Below are positions 8,197 through 16,125 of a stretch of DNA of 64,000 bases, piece by piece. This DNA comes from Mucilaginibacter sp. 44-25 (lineage in GTDB: Bacteria > Bacteroidota > Bacteroidia > Sphingobacteriales > Sphingobacteriaceae). The position numbers and the translations under genes were made by a program. The notes beneath the pieces were generated by a model that did no database searches, had not been told where the DNA came from, and saw nothing but the letters and a program-made list of their open reading frames with translations. The stretch lies in contig MKTS01000011.1 of NCBI GenBank assembly GCA_001898335.1, positions 20,791 to 84,790 of the forward strand. The letters are read 5' to 3'. Position 1 is the stretch's first letter; each line of letters begins with the position of its first letter.

Positions 8197-8870
8197 AAAT
8201 TAACCTTTTTAAAAAATCAATATTAGCTATTATCCTTTGCCTGGGTATTTGCAATGCCTATGCACAGACCCTGACGATTGACCCTGCCGTATCCGCTGCC
8301 ATCGCCGTAAATGCGGGTGTGATCAACGGGCAGCTGAATACGACCAATAACAAACTTGACCTCATCCAGAAAGGCCAGCTGGCCGTAACCGGTCAGTTGG
8401 TGATCGTTAACGACCTGCAAAATAGGATCTATCAGGGGCTGAGCCAGGTAGCCTCGGTCATTAATAACCTGGCCACTATTAAAGAGATCGCTGAATGCGG
8501 TACTGACATTATTAAGGATGTGGAGTCCTCTGTCATGTTGGCGAAATCCGACCCGGTTTTATTGCTTTTTGCCGAACGGGGTGCCCGTGATTTTAAAGCG
8601 CGGGCAACCACCCTTGCTGCAGATGTCAGCGCCTTTGTTTTTAAAGGTGGCAATAATCTGATGGATTCCGGCGAGCGCGGCAAAATGCTTAACCACATCG
8701 CTGATGAAATGCGCATCCTGCGCGGTATTGCCTATGGCATGGACAGGGCCATGTATTGGGCAAAGATCAACGGCATATTTCGTTCACTCAACCCGTGGGC
8801 GGAATGGCAGAACCAGGACGTCAGGATTGCCAATGAAGTATTAACAAACGCTAAATACCTCAAACAATGA
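8193..8870 (+). CDS. exported tra-operon protein, VirB5-like family copy 1
   Basis: The 225-aa protein has a signal peptide (cleavage after NAYAQ) and a mostly helical mature part with IYQGLSQVASVINNLATIKEI and a C-terminal NPWAEWQNQDVRIANEVL...NAKYLKQ. It is coupled to traG by an ATGA overlap. Two paralogues with the same ending occur at 9402-10067 and 10064-10729. Its place between traG and traJ matches the traI-type periplasmic proteins of CTnDOT elements. A VirB5-like role is inferred from size, signal peptide and position. Confidence 0.72.
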   Translation: MKINLFKKSILAIILCLGICNAYAQTLTIDPAVSAAIAVNAGVINGQLNTTNNKLDLIQKGQLAVTGQLVIVNDLQNRIYQGLSQVASVINNLATIKEIAECGTDIIKDVESSVMLAKSDPVLLLFAERGARDFKARATTLAADVSAFVFKGGNNLMDSGERGKMLNHIADEMRILRGIAYGMDRAMYWAKINGIFRSLNPWAEWQNQDVRIANEVLTNAKYLKQ

Positions 8871-9397
8871 AATTTGATCTGATCATGATTTGCCCTCCAT
8901 GGAAACTGTACAAACGTTACAGAACGAGGGGGCGTTGCCTGCCTGATAATTTACCTCCCCAACTGCAACGATCGATTAACGCCTTTGAGTTCATCCGGCA
9001 GGCACTATGGAATTTTACCGCCGACAGGCATACGGTTATTGTTTGGGTTCCGTCAAAACAGGCTGTGGACTGCCGGAAATATATGGCTCGCCTCGGCTAC
9101 ACGGTCGGCGGGACATTTACATGGCTGAGGCCAAGATGGCAAAGGGGCAGCGATAAAAAGACAATGGAATATCTCATGGTTTGTCATAAAGGCGATGTAT
9201 CCCAGGTCTCTCTTCATTTTCTCAATATGGAGATTCCAAATTTTCCCGGCACAGTCAAAAAACGCTCTGCGAAACCTGCAAGTGCTTATGAATTCCTGGA
9301 AAAGGAATTCCCCCTGGCGTCCAAGCTCCAGGTTTATGGTTGGACCAAAAGGCCGGGTTGGACAGTTCTCCATAGGAATGATGAAAAAATCAAATAG
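8867..9397 (+). CDS. MT-A70-like methyltransferase domain protein with CPPW in place of DPPW
   Basis: The 176-aa protein follows the MT-A70 adenine methyltransferase layout. FDLIMICPPW lies at residues 3-12, VIVWVPSKQAVD and GYTVGGTFTWLRPRW in the middle, then EYLMVCHKG, an S(A)KP segment, and an ending KLQVYGWTKRPGWTVLHRND that mirrors the family KLELFxR..pGW...GNE signature. The catalytic DPPW is CPPW here, so activity may be altered or lost. It overlaps both neighbours' context (ATGA with the upstream exported protein) and sits inside the structural tra operon, an odd place for a methyltransferase. It may protect transferred DNA or have been recruited for another role (inference). Confidence 0.68.
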   Translation: MKFDLIMICPPWKLYKRYRTRGRCLPDNLPPQLQRSINAFEFIRQALWNFTADRHTVIVWVPSKQAVDCRKYMARLGYTVGGTFTWLRPRWQRGSDKKTMEYLMVCHKGDVSQVSLHFLNMEIPNFPGTVKKRSAKPASAYEFLEKEFPLASKLQVYGWTKRPGWTVLHRNDEKIK

Positions 9398-9401
9398 AAT
9401 C

Positions 9402-10067
9402 ATGAAAACGTTAATCTTACTATCTGCCATATTACTTTTCGTTGTGACTGCGGCGTTTGCACAGCATAAGATACTGAACATTCCCGCCCTGCACCAGCTG
9501 GTTAACGAATCGGAATCCGAGAATAAATTACAGGTTAAGGTAATGAACCAACAGGCAATTGCAACGGCAAATGAACAAGCCAACCTGACCTTACTAACGA
9601 AAACGAAAAACATGTACCGCACCTTACAACAGCGGTATAATACACTCAGTACAGCCATAAACATTGCGGACATCGGTATTTATGCAACACCCATGGTGAG
9701 CCGGATCATTAGCAACCAAACACAAATCATTCAGTTAGTTCAACAAAACCCTGCTTTAATTGCCATCGGCTATCAATCTGCCCTTCAATTTACCACGCAG
9801 GCACGAAGCCTGGTTGGCTATGTAACTGGGCTCACCCTGACGCTTGGCGATGTTAATCAAATGAAAGCTGCAGACCGGAAGATGCTCTTTGATTATGTGA
9901 TCTCCGAGCTGAGCAATATCCAGGACCTGTCAGGCAATATGCTCAATATGATGCAGTATTCCAGCCTTGCCTCGCTGTTAAGGTCCGCAAACCCATTTCA
10001 GAATTTCATTGATGCCGATAAGTCTATTGGCCGCGAGATCATTCAAAACGCCAAATATTTAAAATGA
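9402..10067 (+). CDS. exported tra-operon protein, copy 2
   Basis: The 221-aa protein has a signal peptide (cleavage after AAFAQ) and a helical mature domain ending NPFQNFIDADKSIGREIIQNAKYLK, clearly related at its C-terminus to the flanking proteins of 8193 and 10064. An upstream in-frame start (9378) would only add a short basic stretch, so 9402 was preferred. Its stop overlaps the next start by 4 nt. It is probably a periplasmic component of the transfer apparatus; no catalytic motif is visible. Confidence 0.7.
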   Translation: MKTLILLSAILLFVVTAAFAQHKILNIPALHQLVNESESENKLQVKVMNQQAIATANEQANLTLLTKTKNMYRTLQQRYNTLSTAINIADIGIYATPMVSRIISNQTQIIQLVQQNPALIAIGYQSALQFTTQARSLVGYVTGLTLTLGDVNQMKAADRKMLFDYVISELSNIQDLSGNMLNMMQYSSLASLLRSANPFQNFIDADKSIGREIIQNAKYLK

Positions 10068-10729
10068 AAAACTTATGTATATCCGGCTTGCTGCTATTGT
10101 GTTTTCAATGGGTACAAGCCCAGGAATATGTGATCGATTACCAGCACCTTGTTGCCGTTTCTCAAAATGCTTCGGTCAGAAGTGGTGCGGAGGTTACCCA
10201 TGACCAGTATCTCGGAAAGATCAATAACAATATCAACGATCTAAATACCAATATTGGCTCAGTAGTACTGGCCCAAACCATGATCTATCAAGGGCTCTCC
10301 AATGTTAATTCCGCTTTAAAGGATGGACTTGCCGTTAAAAATATAGCGGTGATCATTGCTGATATGACCGGTTATATCAACCAGGCATTGTCAATGGCAA
10401 GAAGCGAACCCTATCTGTTGGTATTTGCCGGGAACATGGCTGCTGAAATGCGAACGCGGTCATTGGCTTTGGTAACGGACGTTTCCAGTTATGTCCTCAA
10501 AGAGGGCAATAACGTACTCGCCGACTATAATGCCCGTGACCAGTTATTACGCAAGGTGATCACCCAGTTACAAATATTGGATGGCTTGGCCTATGGTACC
10601 TGGAAGGCCATGTATTGGGCAAAGGAACGGGGCGTGATCGCCTCCTTAAATCCATTTGCCAATTTTATCAGTCAGGATATCCGGATTGTTGATCAGATCA
10701 TTCAAAACGCAAAATACTTAAGGCAATAA
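10064..10729 (+). CDS. exported tra-operon protein, copy 3
   Basis: The 221-aa protein has a signal peptide (ends near VQAQ). The segments IYQGLSNVNSALKDGLAVKNI and NPFANFISQDIRIVDQIIQNAKYLRQ align closely with the copy at 8193-8870, so this is its nearest paralogue. It is coupled to the previous gene by ATGA overlap and followed by 58 bp before the next start. The function is inferred from context as a periplasmic or pilus-associated subunit. Confidence 0.7.
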   Translation: MKNLCISGLLLLCFQWVQAQEYVIDYQHLVAVSQNASVRSGAEVTHDQYLGKINNNINDLNTNIGSVVLAQTMIYQGLSNVNSALKDGLAVKNIAVIIADMTGYINQALSMARSEPYLLVFAGNMAAEMRTRSLALVTDVSSYVLKEGNNVLADYNARDQLLRKVITQLQILDGLAYGTWKAMYWAKERGVIASLNPFANFISQDIRIVDQIIQNAKYLRQ

Positions 10730-10787
10730 CCATTCATCCAATAAAGCCTGATGAATGCTTGAGTACGATTTAAAATCATAAAGAATC

Positions 10788-11570
10788 ATGAAATACTTTT
10801 TAATACCACTACCATTTATACTTTTTTCGCTGATACAGCATTGTTCCGGGCAGGTGCCCGCGCAGGATAAGGCCGTTCGCTACCAGCAGGAACGCATGGT
10901 TTACCTGCAATGGGACAAAAATAAATTTGAACCTAAGGCAGGCTTTCTCAGTCTCAACCCATATTACTGGCTGACCTGGGGCTTGTTTCATCCGAGTTAT
11001 CATAAAAAGGATTTGCGTCCCCTCAGTGCTACCGGCCCGCAAACCCAGCGCCTGGCATTGGTCGGGGTCATGAATACCACGGATAATAAATATAATCTTC
11101 AATCCGATACTGTGCGGAATACGGCCTTATCTGAAATTGCCAATCAAACCGGCCTTGTTTCGGATGTCGATCCCTTATGGCAATTGTACTACAAAAATGA
11201 ATTGAAACCTGTGCTGAATAATTCAATGGCTTCCATTTTGGCCGGCCTTTCCCCGCAGGTCAGTACCAAATTGGTTGCTGAAGGTTTATATGGCTGGTAC
11301 AAAAATGAACTGGATATGCTGAAAGAACGGGTCGATGCCGCACATTCAACCACTATGGATCGTGGCGCACGCATCCTGGCTTATCACCGGTACCTGATGG
11401 AATACCGCAGGCTTGCCGGCGTCTGGGCCATTCGTACTTCATCCGCGCAAACCACTATCAATATGGCCGCACAGCAGCAAAAGCTACAAGCTGGTCAGGT
11501 GGTAGTCAGCAACTGGACGCCGCAAACGGACATCCAGATCGCCAAACAAGTTTTACAACACCTGCAATGA
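10788..11570 (+). CDS. exported protein of the tra operon, function unknown
   Basis: The 260-aa protein has a signal peptide (MKYFLIPLPFILFSLIQHCSG) that may carry a lipobox-like Cys at residue 19. The mature part is rich in Tyr/Trp early (FLSLNPYYWLTWGLFHPSYH) and mostly helical later. It overlaps the traJ start by 4 nt, so it belongs to the operon. I do not recognise a domain. Its placement directly before traJ suggests a periplasmic or outer-membrane-linked component. Confidence 0.65.
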   Translation: MKYFLIPLPFILFSLIQHCSGQVPAQDKAVRYQQERMVYLQWDKNKFEPKAGFLSLNPYYWLTWGLFHPSYHKKDLRPLSATGPQTQRLALVGVMNTTDNKYNLQSDTVRNTALSEIANQTGLVSDVDPLWQLYYKNELKPVLNNSMASILAGLSPQVSTKLVAEGLYGWYKNELDMLKERVDAAHSTTMDRGARILAYHRYLMEYRRLAGVWAIRTSSAQTTINMAAQQQKLQAGQVVVSNWTPQTDIQIAKQVLQHLQ

Positions 11571-12724
11571 AAAAGAAATTATCCTTAGCTATTCTGCTCT
11601 GTCTCTGTACAACAATTTTGTTCGCCCAATCCACCCCAAATCCGGATAATACCAAAACCCTGCAATTCCTACAGGGTGACGGAGTTTACGAGGCCGGTGT
11701 CATGGTGTTTTTAAAAGGCCTGAAAGATTCCATATGGACACATTTTGACCTCTTTATTACCGATGCTAAAGCGCTTGCCGCTATTTTTATGATCATTTTT
11801 TTTGCGACCAAGTCCTATGAAATGATGGTTGGTGACAAGCAATTGGAGATCATGCCATTAATGCGGCCCTTTGGTTTGGCCATGGTAATTTTGTGGTGGG
11901 GCCCATTCGTTAAAATGATCGCCTTCCCAACCGATTTGGTAACCAATCAAACGGAGCAGATGTTTAACAGTGAGCAAACGATCGTAAATAATTTAAGGTT
12001 AAACCGCTCCAGCCTGATGCTGGCCGTTGCCAACTCGCTTTATACTTACCAGGCACAAACGGAGGTGGCGGAAAAGGAAAGCGATACCTGGTACGGACAA
12101 GCATGGGATTCCGTAACCAGCACGGTAAAAGAAGGTATCAGCAGCGTGGTCTCACCCTTATTGGAATTAAAGAACCGGCTTACTGTGGGAATGCAATTGC
12201 TCTTTACGCAATTGCTGGAATTGCTGGGGATATGGATCTTGCGTTTGGCAGTTTATATCATCTTTATGATACAAATTATTTACTCCTCTATCCTGATTAT
12301 TCTGGGCCCTTTTGCAGTCGCCGTAAGCATCCTGCCGGCCTTCCGCGATAGTTTCAGCACCTGGATCGCCCGTTTTATTTCTGTCAACTTATACAGCGGC
12401 ATCGGCTATCTGATAATGTACCTGACGGGCCTGATGCAGGAATATGCACTGACCTCGGAGATCAGTAAATACAAAGAGCTTGTGGGCGAAAACGGGATGA
12501 GTGCCAACCTGGAAAAAATGGCATGGTTTGCCGGAAACGGCATCCTTTCATTTGGAACGGTGATCATTGTTTTCCTGATCGGCGCAATTTGTATGTTCAC
12601 CGTTCCCAGTATCTCAACGTGGATCATCTCCACCTCCGGTATCAGTTCGGCCACCTCTACTTTTGGCCGTAGTGCCGGAACCGTTGCGAGTATGGCCCGC
12701 AAGGCCACGGGCAGTTTCTTCTAA
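11567..12724 (+). CDS. traJ: conjugative transposon protein TraJ (VirB6-like)
   Basis: The 385-aa polytopic inner-membrane protein has a signal-like first helix, then about five further hydrophobic segments, including the long IWILRLAVYIIFMIQIIYSS and ILSFGTVIIVFLIGAICMF stretches. Family features include VMVFLKGLKDSIWTHFD near the N-terminus and KQLEIMPLMRPFGLAMVILWW. TraJ is the VirB6-like channel component of CTnDOT-type systems. It is followed by a strong hairpin terminator before traK. Confidence 0.9.
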   Translation: MKKKLSLAILLCLCTTILFAQSTPNPDNTKTLQFLQGDGVYEAGVMVFLKGLKDSIWTHFDLFITDAKALAAIFMIIFFATKSYEMMVGDKQLEIMPLMRPFGLAMVILWWGPFVKMIAFPTDLVTNQTEQMFNSEQTIVNNLRLNRSSLMLAVANSLYTYQAQTEVAEKESDTWYGQAWDSVTSTVKEGISSVVSPLLELKNRLTVGMQLLFTQLLELLGIWILRLAVYIIFMIQIIYSSILIILGPFAVAVSILPAFRDSFSTWIARFISVNLYSGIGYLIMYLTGLMQEYALTSEISKYKELVGENGMSANLEKMAWFAGNGILSFGTVIIVFLIGAICMFTVPSISTWIISTSGISSATSTFGRSAGTVASMARKATGSFF

Positions 12725-12756
12725 GATCTTCTTGTTTTCCTTTTCCCTTTAATGTC

Positions 12757-12789
12757 AGGCTGACCCGCGATTGCGGGCCGGCCTTTTTT
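12757..12789 (+). terminator. Rho-independent terminator between traJ and traK
   Basis: The inverted repeat AGGCTG-a-CCCGC gatt GCGGG-c-CGGCCT is followed immediately by TTTTTT. The 11-bp GC-rich stem with one internal mismatch and a T run is a textbook intrinsic terminator, unexpectedly located inside the tra gene cluster. Confidence 0.75.
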
Positions 12790-12806
12790 ATTTAACGCCA
12801 ATAATC

Positions 12807-13421
12807 ATGATCATCAAAAATATTGAAGCCAAAATCAAGCTGGCGACATTCATCGCGGCCGGCAGCCTGCTTACCTCGCTGGCCATCGTCGGCATGAATT
12901 GCCTTTATGCATATAAGATGGTTTCCAATGCACAAAAAAGCATTTATATCCTGGATAATAATATCCCCATTCTGGCCAAACAAACTGATGTACAGATGAA
13001 CCGCCCTGCTGAATACAGGGCAGATGTTGACCTTTTTCATTCCCTTTTCTTTTCCTTAACGCCGGATGATAATTATATGGAGTACCAAATGAAAAAGGCC
13101 ATGTACCTCGTAGATGAATCGGGGATGCAGCAGTATAATAACCTGAAGGAGAATGGGTTTTTCAACTCGATCCTTTCTTCCAGCTCTGTACTGACCCTAC
13201 AGACGGATTCCATCTCGGTGGATATGCCCAAACACTATTTTCGCTATTACGGTAAACTCAAAATTGACCGCCGAAGCTCTACGGTTGTTCGCTCCCTGAT
13301 CACCGAAGGTTACCTGAAAGATATCCCGCGCAGTGATAACAACCCGCACGGCGTATTGATCCTGAACTGGAAAACCCTTGAAAATAAAGACCTGCAAGAT
13401 GTGGAAAAGAATACATTCTAA
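12807..13421 (+). CDS. traK: conjugative transposon protein TraK (VirB8-like)
   Basis: The 204-aa protein (MIIKNIEAKIKLATFIAAGSL...) has a short cytoplasmic N-terminus, one transmembrane helix (residues about 10-35) and a periplasmic domain, as in TraK of Bacteroidota. Family segments such as YRADVDLFHSLFFSLTPDD are present. The ATG at 12807 was chosen over one at 12771, which lies in the terminator. It is the probable VirB8-like assembly factor. Its 3' end overlaps the next gene by 23 nt. Confidence 0.9.
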   Translation: MIIKNIEAKIKLATFIAAGSLLTSLAIVGMNCLYAYKMVSNAQKSIYILDNNIPILAKQTDVQMNRPAEYRADVDLFHSLFFSLTPDDNYMEYQMKKAMYLVDESGMQQYNNLKENGFFNSILSSSSVLTLQTDSISVDMPKHYFRYYGKLKIDRRSSTVVRSLITEGYLKDIPRSDNNPHGVLILNWKTLENKDLQDVEKNTF

Positions 13422-13812
13422 CAGGGATCCCAGGGATAGCCTGTACAGCGAAATACATAAGGAGTTTGGCACTTATTTTGCAATTGCCGGGAACGCGGCC
13501 AAAAGGCTGGTGGCTGCCTATCCAAAGTTTTTTTGGGGCTGCATGATCTTCCTTTTGGCTTTATCATTTGTGTTGTCATTTACCGTTTTTCGGAAACCTG
13601 AAAAAACCAGGGTAGCTGTAGTTAAAAAAGTCAACCCTGTGGAGGATGGATTTAGCCAGATCTTACAGGCCACCGGGAATATCCGCGAAACCATGAACCT
13701 TAAAAAGCTGGTGGATAGCCTGACCGCTAAAAGCCAGCTTTCTGCCGATGATAGTACCTTACTGGATAGCGCTCTTTCCCGCCTGTCCAAAATTCACCAA
13801 TCACTAAAATAA
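13399..13812 (+). CDS. small membrane protein in the traL position
   Basis: The 137-aa protein (MWKRIHSNRDPRDSLYSEIHKE...) has a cytoplasmic N-terminus, one transmembrane helix near residues 40-62 (FWGCMIFLLALSFVLSFTVF), and a periplasmic helical tail. The start at 13399 lies inside the end of traK, giving a 23-nt overlap. The gene lies between traK and traM, the traL position in CTnDOT. The role is inferred from position only. Confidence 0.7.
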   Translation: MWKRIHSNRDPRDSLYSEIHKEFGTYFAIAGNAAKRLVAAYPKFFWGCMIFLLALSFVLSFTVFRKPEKTRVAVVKKVNPVEDGFSQILQATGNIRETMNLKKLVDSLTAKSQLSADDSTLLDSALSRLSKIHQSLK

Positions 13813-13817
13813 ATCTT

Positions 13818-15026
13818 ATGAAAATTGATTTTAAACAGCCCAAATATGTGCTGCCACTCATTCTATTGCCCTTTTTGTGCCTTTTCTTTTACGTCTGGCA
13901 AAGTGGTTTTTCCAAGCCAAAGGCAGAAGTTAAAGAAACCGTAGGACTAAACGGATCTGTCGGCCAGGTTTCGGCTGACGTGCGCAAAAAACAATTAGCC
14001 GATAAACTCGATGCTTATCGCAGCACCTATAAAGAGGCTGATGGCCTGACAGCCGTAAACGTGATCCCCCGCGAAAACTCAAGTAACCCTGCATTTAATA
14101 ACGATTATTCGGAGCAGCAAAAGAAAAGGCTGGATTCCATCCGGCAAGCCATGAGATTAAAGTTTGGCACCGGGAACCATACCAATAGCAGGCAAGAAAC
14201 AACAACCGGCTCATCCGGGGACCAACAGGTAGCCAAAGCTATTGAGTCCATCAACAGAAGACAGGCCAATCCTTCACATCCGATAACTTCAGTTGCGAGA
14301 GAAAAGGACCCGATGGATGTTTTCAGGGCACAAATGGCCATTATGGATAGTATCAATAAGCAAAATGATCCTGCGTACAAGGAGGAGCTGAAGAAAAAAC
14401 AGGCTGCCGATGTGATCGCTAAGACCAAACAAAACCAGATCAAACTTTCGGTTGCAAAAGCTGACGCGATCTCCACTGATTTTAATACCGTTTTGCCCGA
14501 AAAAGAGCCGGCATTTATCAGCGCGGTGATCGATGAAAACGTAACCGGGTTTGCAGGATCACGCTTGAGGCTGAAATTATTGGAAGATATCAAGGCAGGT
14601 AATAACCTCATCAAAAAAGGCACTTACCTTTTCGCACAGATCAATGGTTTTACAGAACAGCGGGTTACGCTCACCATTACATCCATTTTATACGATGGGA
14701 AAATCCTTCCGGTTAAGCTGGATATCTATGATATGGATGGGTTGCCGGGCCTGTATGTACCCTCATCCGCATTTCGCGATTTTACGAAAGACCTGGGCAG
14801 CAATTCCATGCAAGGGGTAACCATAGATGGCAGTTCGGGCAATAGCCAGTTTATCATGAGCTCGCTGAGTAAGGTTTTTCAATCAACCTCATCGGCCATC
14901 GCTGACCTCATCCGCAAAAACAAGGCAAAGCTTAAATACAATTCATACCTCTATTTAATTGACCCTGATGCCTTGCAAAACGCTCAAAATGGCGAAGCAC
15001 AATTGAATGTAGATAAAATGAAATAA
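13818..15026 (+). CDS. traM: conjugative transposon protein TraM (VirB10-like)
   Basis: The 402-aa protein has an N-terminal transmembrane helix (YVLPLILLPFLCLFFYVW), a long charged linker rich in Lys, Asp and Gln (residues about 40-200), and a C-terminal beta-rich domain with FISAVIDENVTGFAGSRLRL and LIKKGTYLFAQINGF typical of TraM. As a VirB10-like protein it probably spans the periplasm and links inner- and outer-membrane parts of the channel. It follows the previous gene by 5 bp. Confidence 0.91.
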   Translation: MKIDFKQPKYVLPLILLPFLCLFFYVWQSGFSKPKAEVKETVGLNGSVGQVSADVRKKQLADKLDAYRSTYKEADGLTAVNVIPRENSSNPAFNNDYSEQQKKRLDSIRQAMRLKFGTGNHTNSRQETTTGSSGDQQVAKAIESINRRQANPSHPITSVAREKDPMDVFRAQMAIMDSINKQNDPAYKEELKKKQAADVIAKTKQNQIKLSVAKADAISTDFNTVLPEKEPAFISAVIDENVTGFAGSRLRLKLLEDIKAGNNLIKKGTYLFAQINGFTEQRVTLTITSILYDGKILPVKLDIYDMDGLPGLYVPSSAFRDFTKDLGSNSMQGVTIDGSSGNSQFIMSSLSKVFQSTSSAIADLIRKNKAKLKYNSYLYLIDPDALQNAQNGEAQLNVDKMK

Positions 15027-15097
15027 AACACTTCACAAAATTCTATTAAAGCGCAGCACTTCGGACTGCCACTTACCGATAATAAAAAATAACAAAC

Positions 15098-15892
15098 ATG
15101 AAAAAGATCTTATGCTATCTATTGGTGCTATGCGCCCCATCCCTTTATGCCCAGGAAAAACTGCCCGTAGTTTACCTACCGGAAAACCTGACGATACATT
15201 TTGTCTCGCCTGAGCCAATACAATATGTGGATATTTCCACCAAAGACCTCATTGGCGATCTGCCGCTTAAAAACGTCCTGCGTTTAAAACTGCGTGATTC
15301 CCTCAAATCGTTTTTAGGATCGGTAGTTACCGTTGCCGGAGAAAAATTCATTGCACAATACCGTCTGTTACCGGGTTATCCGGGTGTACCTACGGAGATC
15401 AATATCGTTCCTGATGACATGCACCCGCTGGACATTTCCGGAATCGGCCTGTCCCAAAATCAACTGAAAGGTTTGGCCCTCAGCCTCCTCGCCAAAACCC
15501 CGGATAAACGTATGGAAAAGGTAAAAGCCTTTGGTATTAAAGGACAGCTGAACCATGTATATACGGTTGGTGATTATATTTTTCTGGATATCAGCTATCA
15601 CAATAAAACAAACCTTAAATATGACATTGCTGATTTCCGGTTCAAAGTGGATGATAAAAAGGTCACCAAAGCGGCCAACAACCAGTCCGTTGAAGTTAAA
15701 CCGGTGTTCGTGCTGTTAAGCCCGCCGGCATTTGCGAAAAATTACAGGAATATCTTTGTATTTAAAAAGATGTCCTTTCCCGGTAACAAGGTATTACATG
15801 CAGAGCTAAGCGAAAAGCAGCTTTCCGGTCGTATCGTTACCCTGAGTATTTCCTACCAGGACATACTGGATGCGGATACGCTCCCAAACTAA
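15098..15892 (+). CDS. traN: conjugative transposon protein TraN (VirB9-like)
   Basis: The 264-aa protein has a signal peptide (cleavage after LYAQ) and a family N-terminus (VVYLPENLTIHFVSPEPIQYVDIS). TraN is the VirB9-like outer-membrane complex partner of TraM. The mature protein is beta-rich with a conserved FLDISYHNKTNLKYDI segment near residue 165. It is the last recognisable structural tra gene here; I see no traO-traQ genes after it. Confidence 0.91.
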   Translation: MKKILCYLLVLCAPSLYAQEKLPVVYLPENLTIHFVSPEPIQYVDISTKDLIGDLPLKNVLRLKLRDSLKSFLGSVVTVAGEKFIAQYRLLPGYPGVPTEINIVPDDMHPLDISGIGLSQNQLKGLALSLLAKTPDKRMEKVKAFGIKGQLNHVYTVGDYIFLDISYHNKTNLKYDIADFRFKVDDKKVTKAANNQSVEVKPVFVLLSPPAFAKNYRNIFVFKKMSFPGNKVLHAELSEKQLSGRIVTLSISYQDILDADTLPN

Positions 15893-15908
15893 TCCTATTA
15901 TCATTATC

Positions 15909-16124
15909 ATGACTGATTCCATAGCCTACGATTACGTAAAGCTTGTGTTGGAAGAAGAATTTTTCAGGGCCTACCTGCGCTTTTCCAACAACGGGATTCT
16001 CCACTACGAGCTTACCAATATCCTCGAAGTCTGCGCCCCGCTCATTCAGGGCCTTGACGAGGACGACCGCTTCCTAAAATATGAAGTGATCGGCACCATA
16101 GCAAATTATTTACAGGAGGTTTAG
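15909..16124 (+). CDS. small conserved protein upstream of the helicase gene
   Basis: The 71-aa acidic protein ([25 protein letters not shown]...) has no signal or membrane segment. The ATG at 15909 follows traN by 16 bp; an upstream in-frame start would overlap traN. It ends 1 bp before the start of the giant methylase/helicase gene, preceded by a good Shine-Dalgarno-like AGGAGG that serves the helicase. No domain is recognised; the spacing suggests co-expression with the helicase. Confidence 0.6.
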   Translation: MTDSIAYDYVKLVLEEEFFRAYLRFSNNGILHYELTNILEVCAPLIQGLDEDDRFLKYEVIGTIANYLQEV

Positions 16125-16125
16125 T

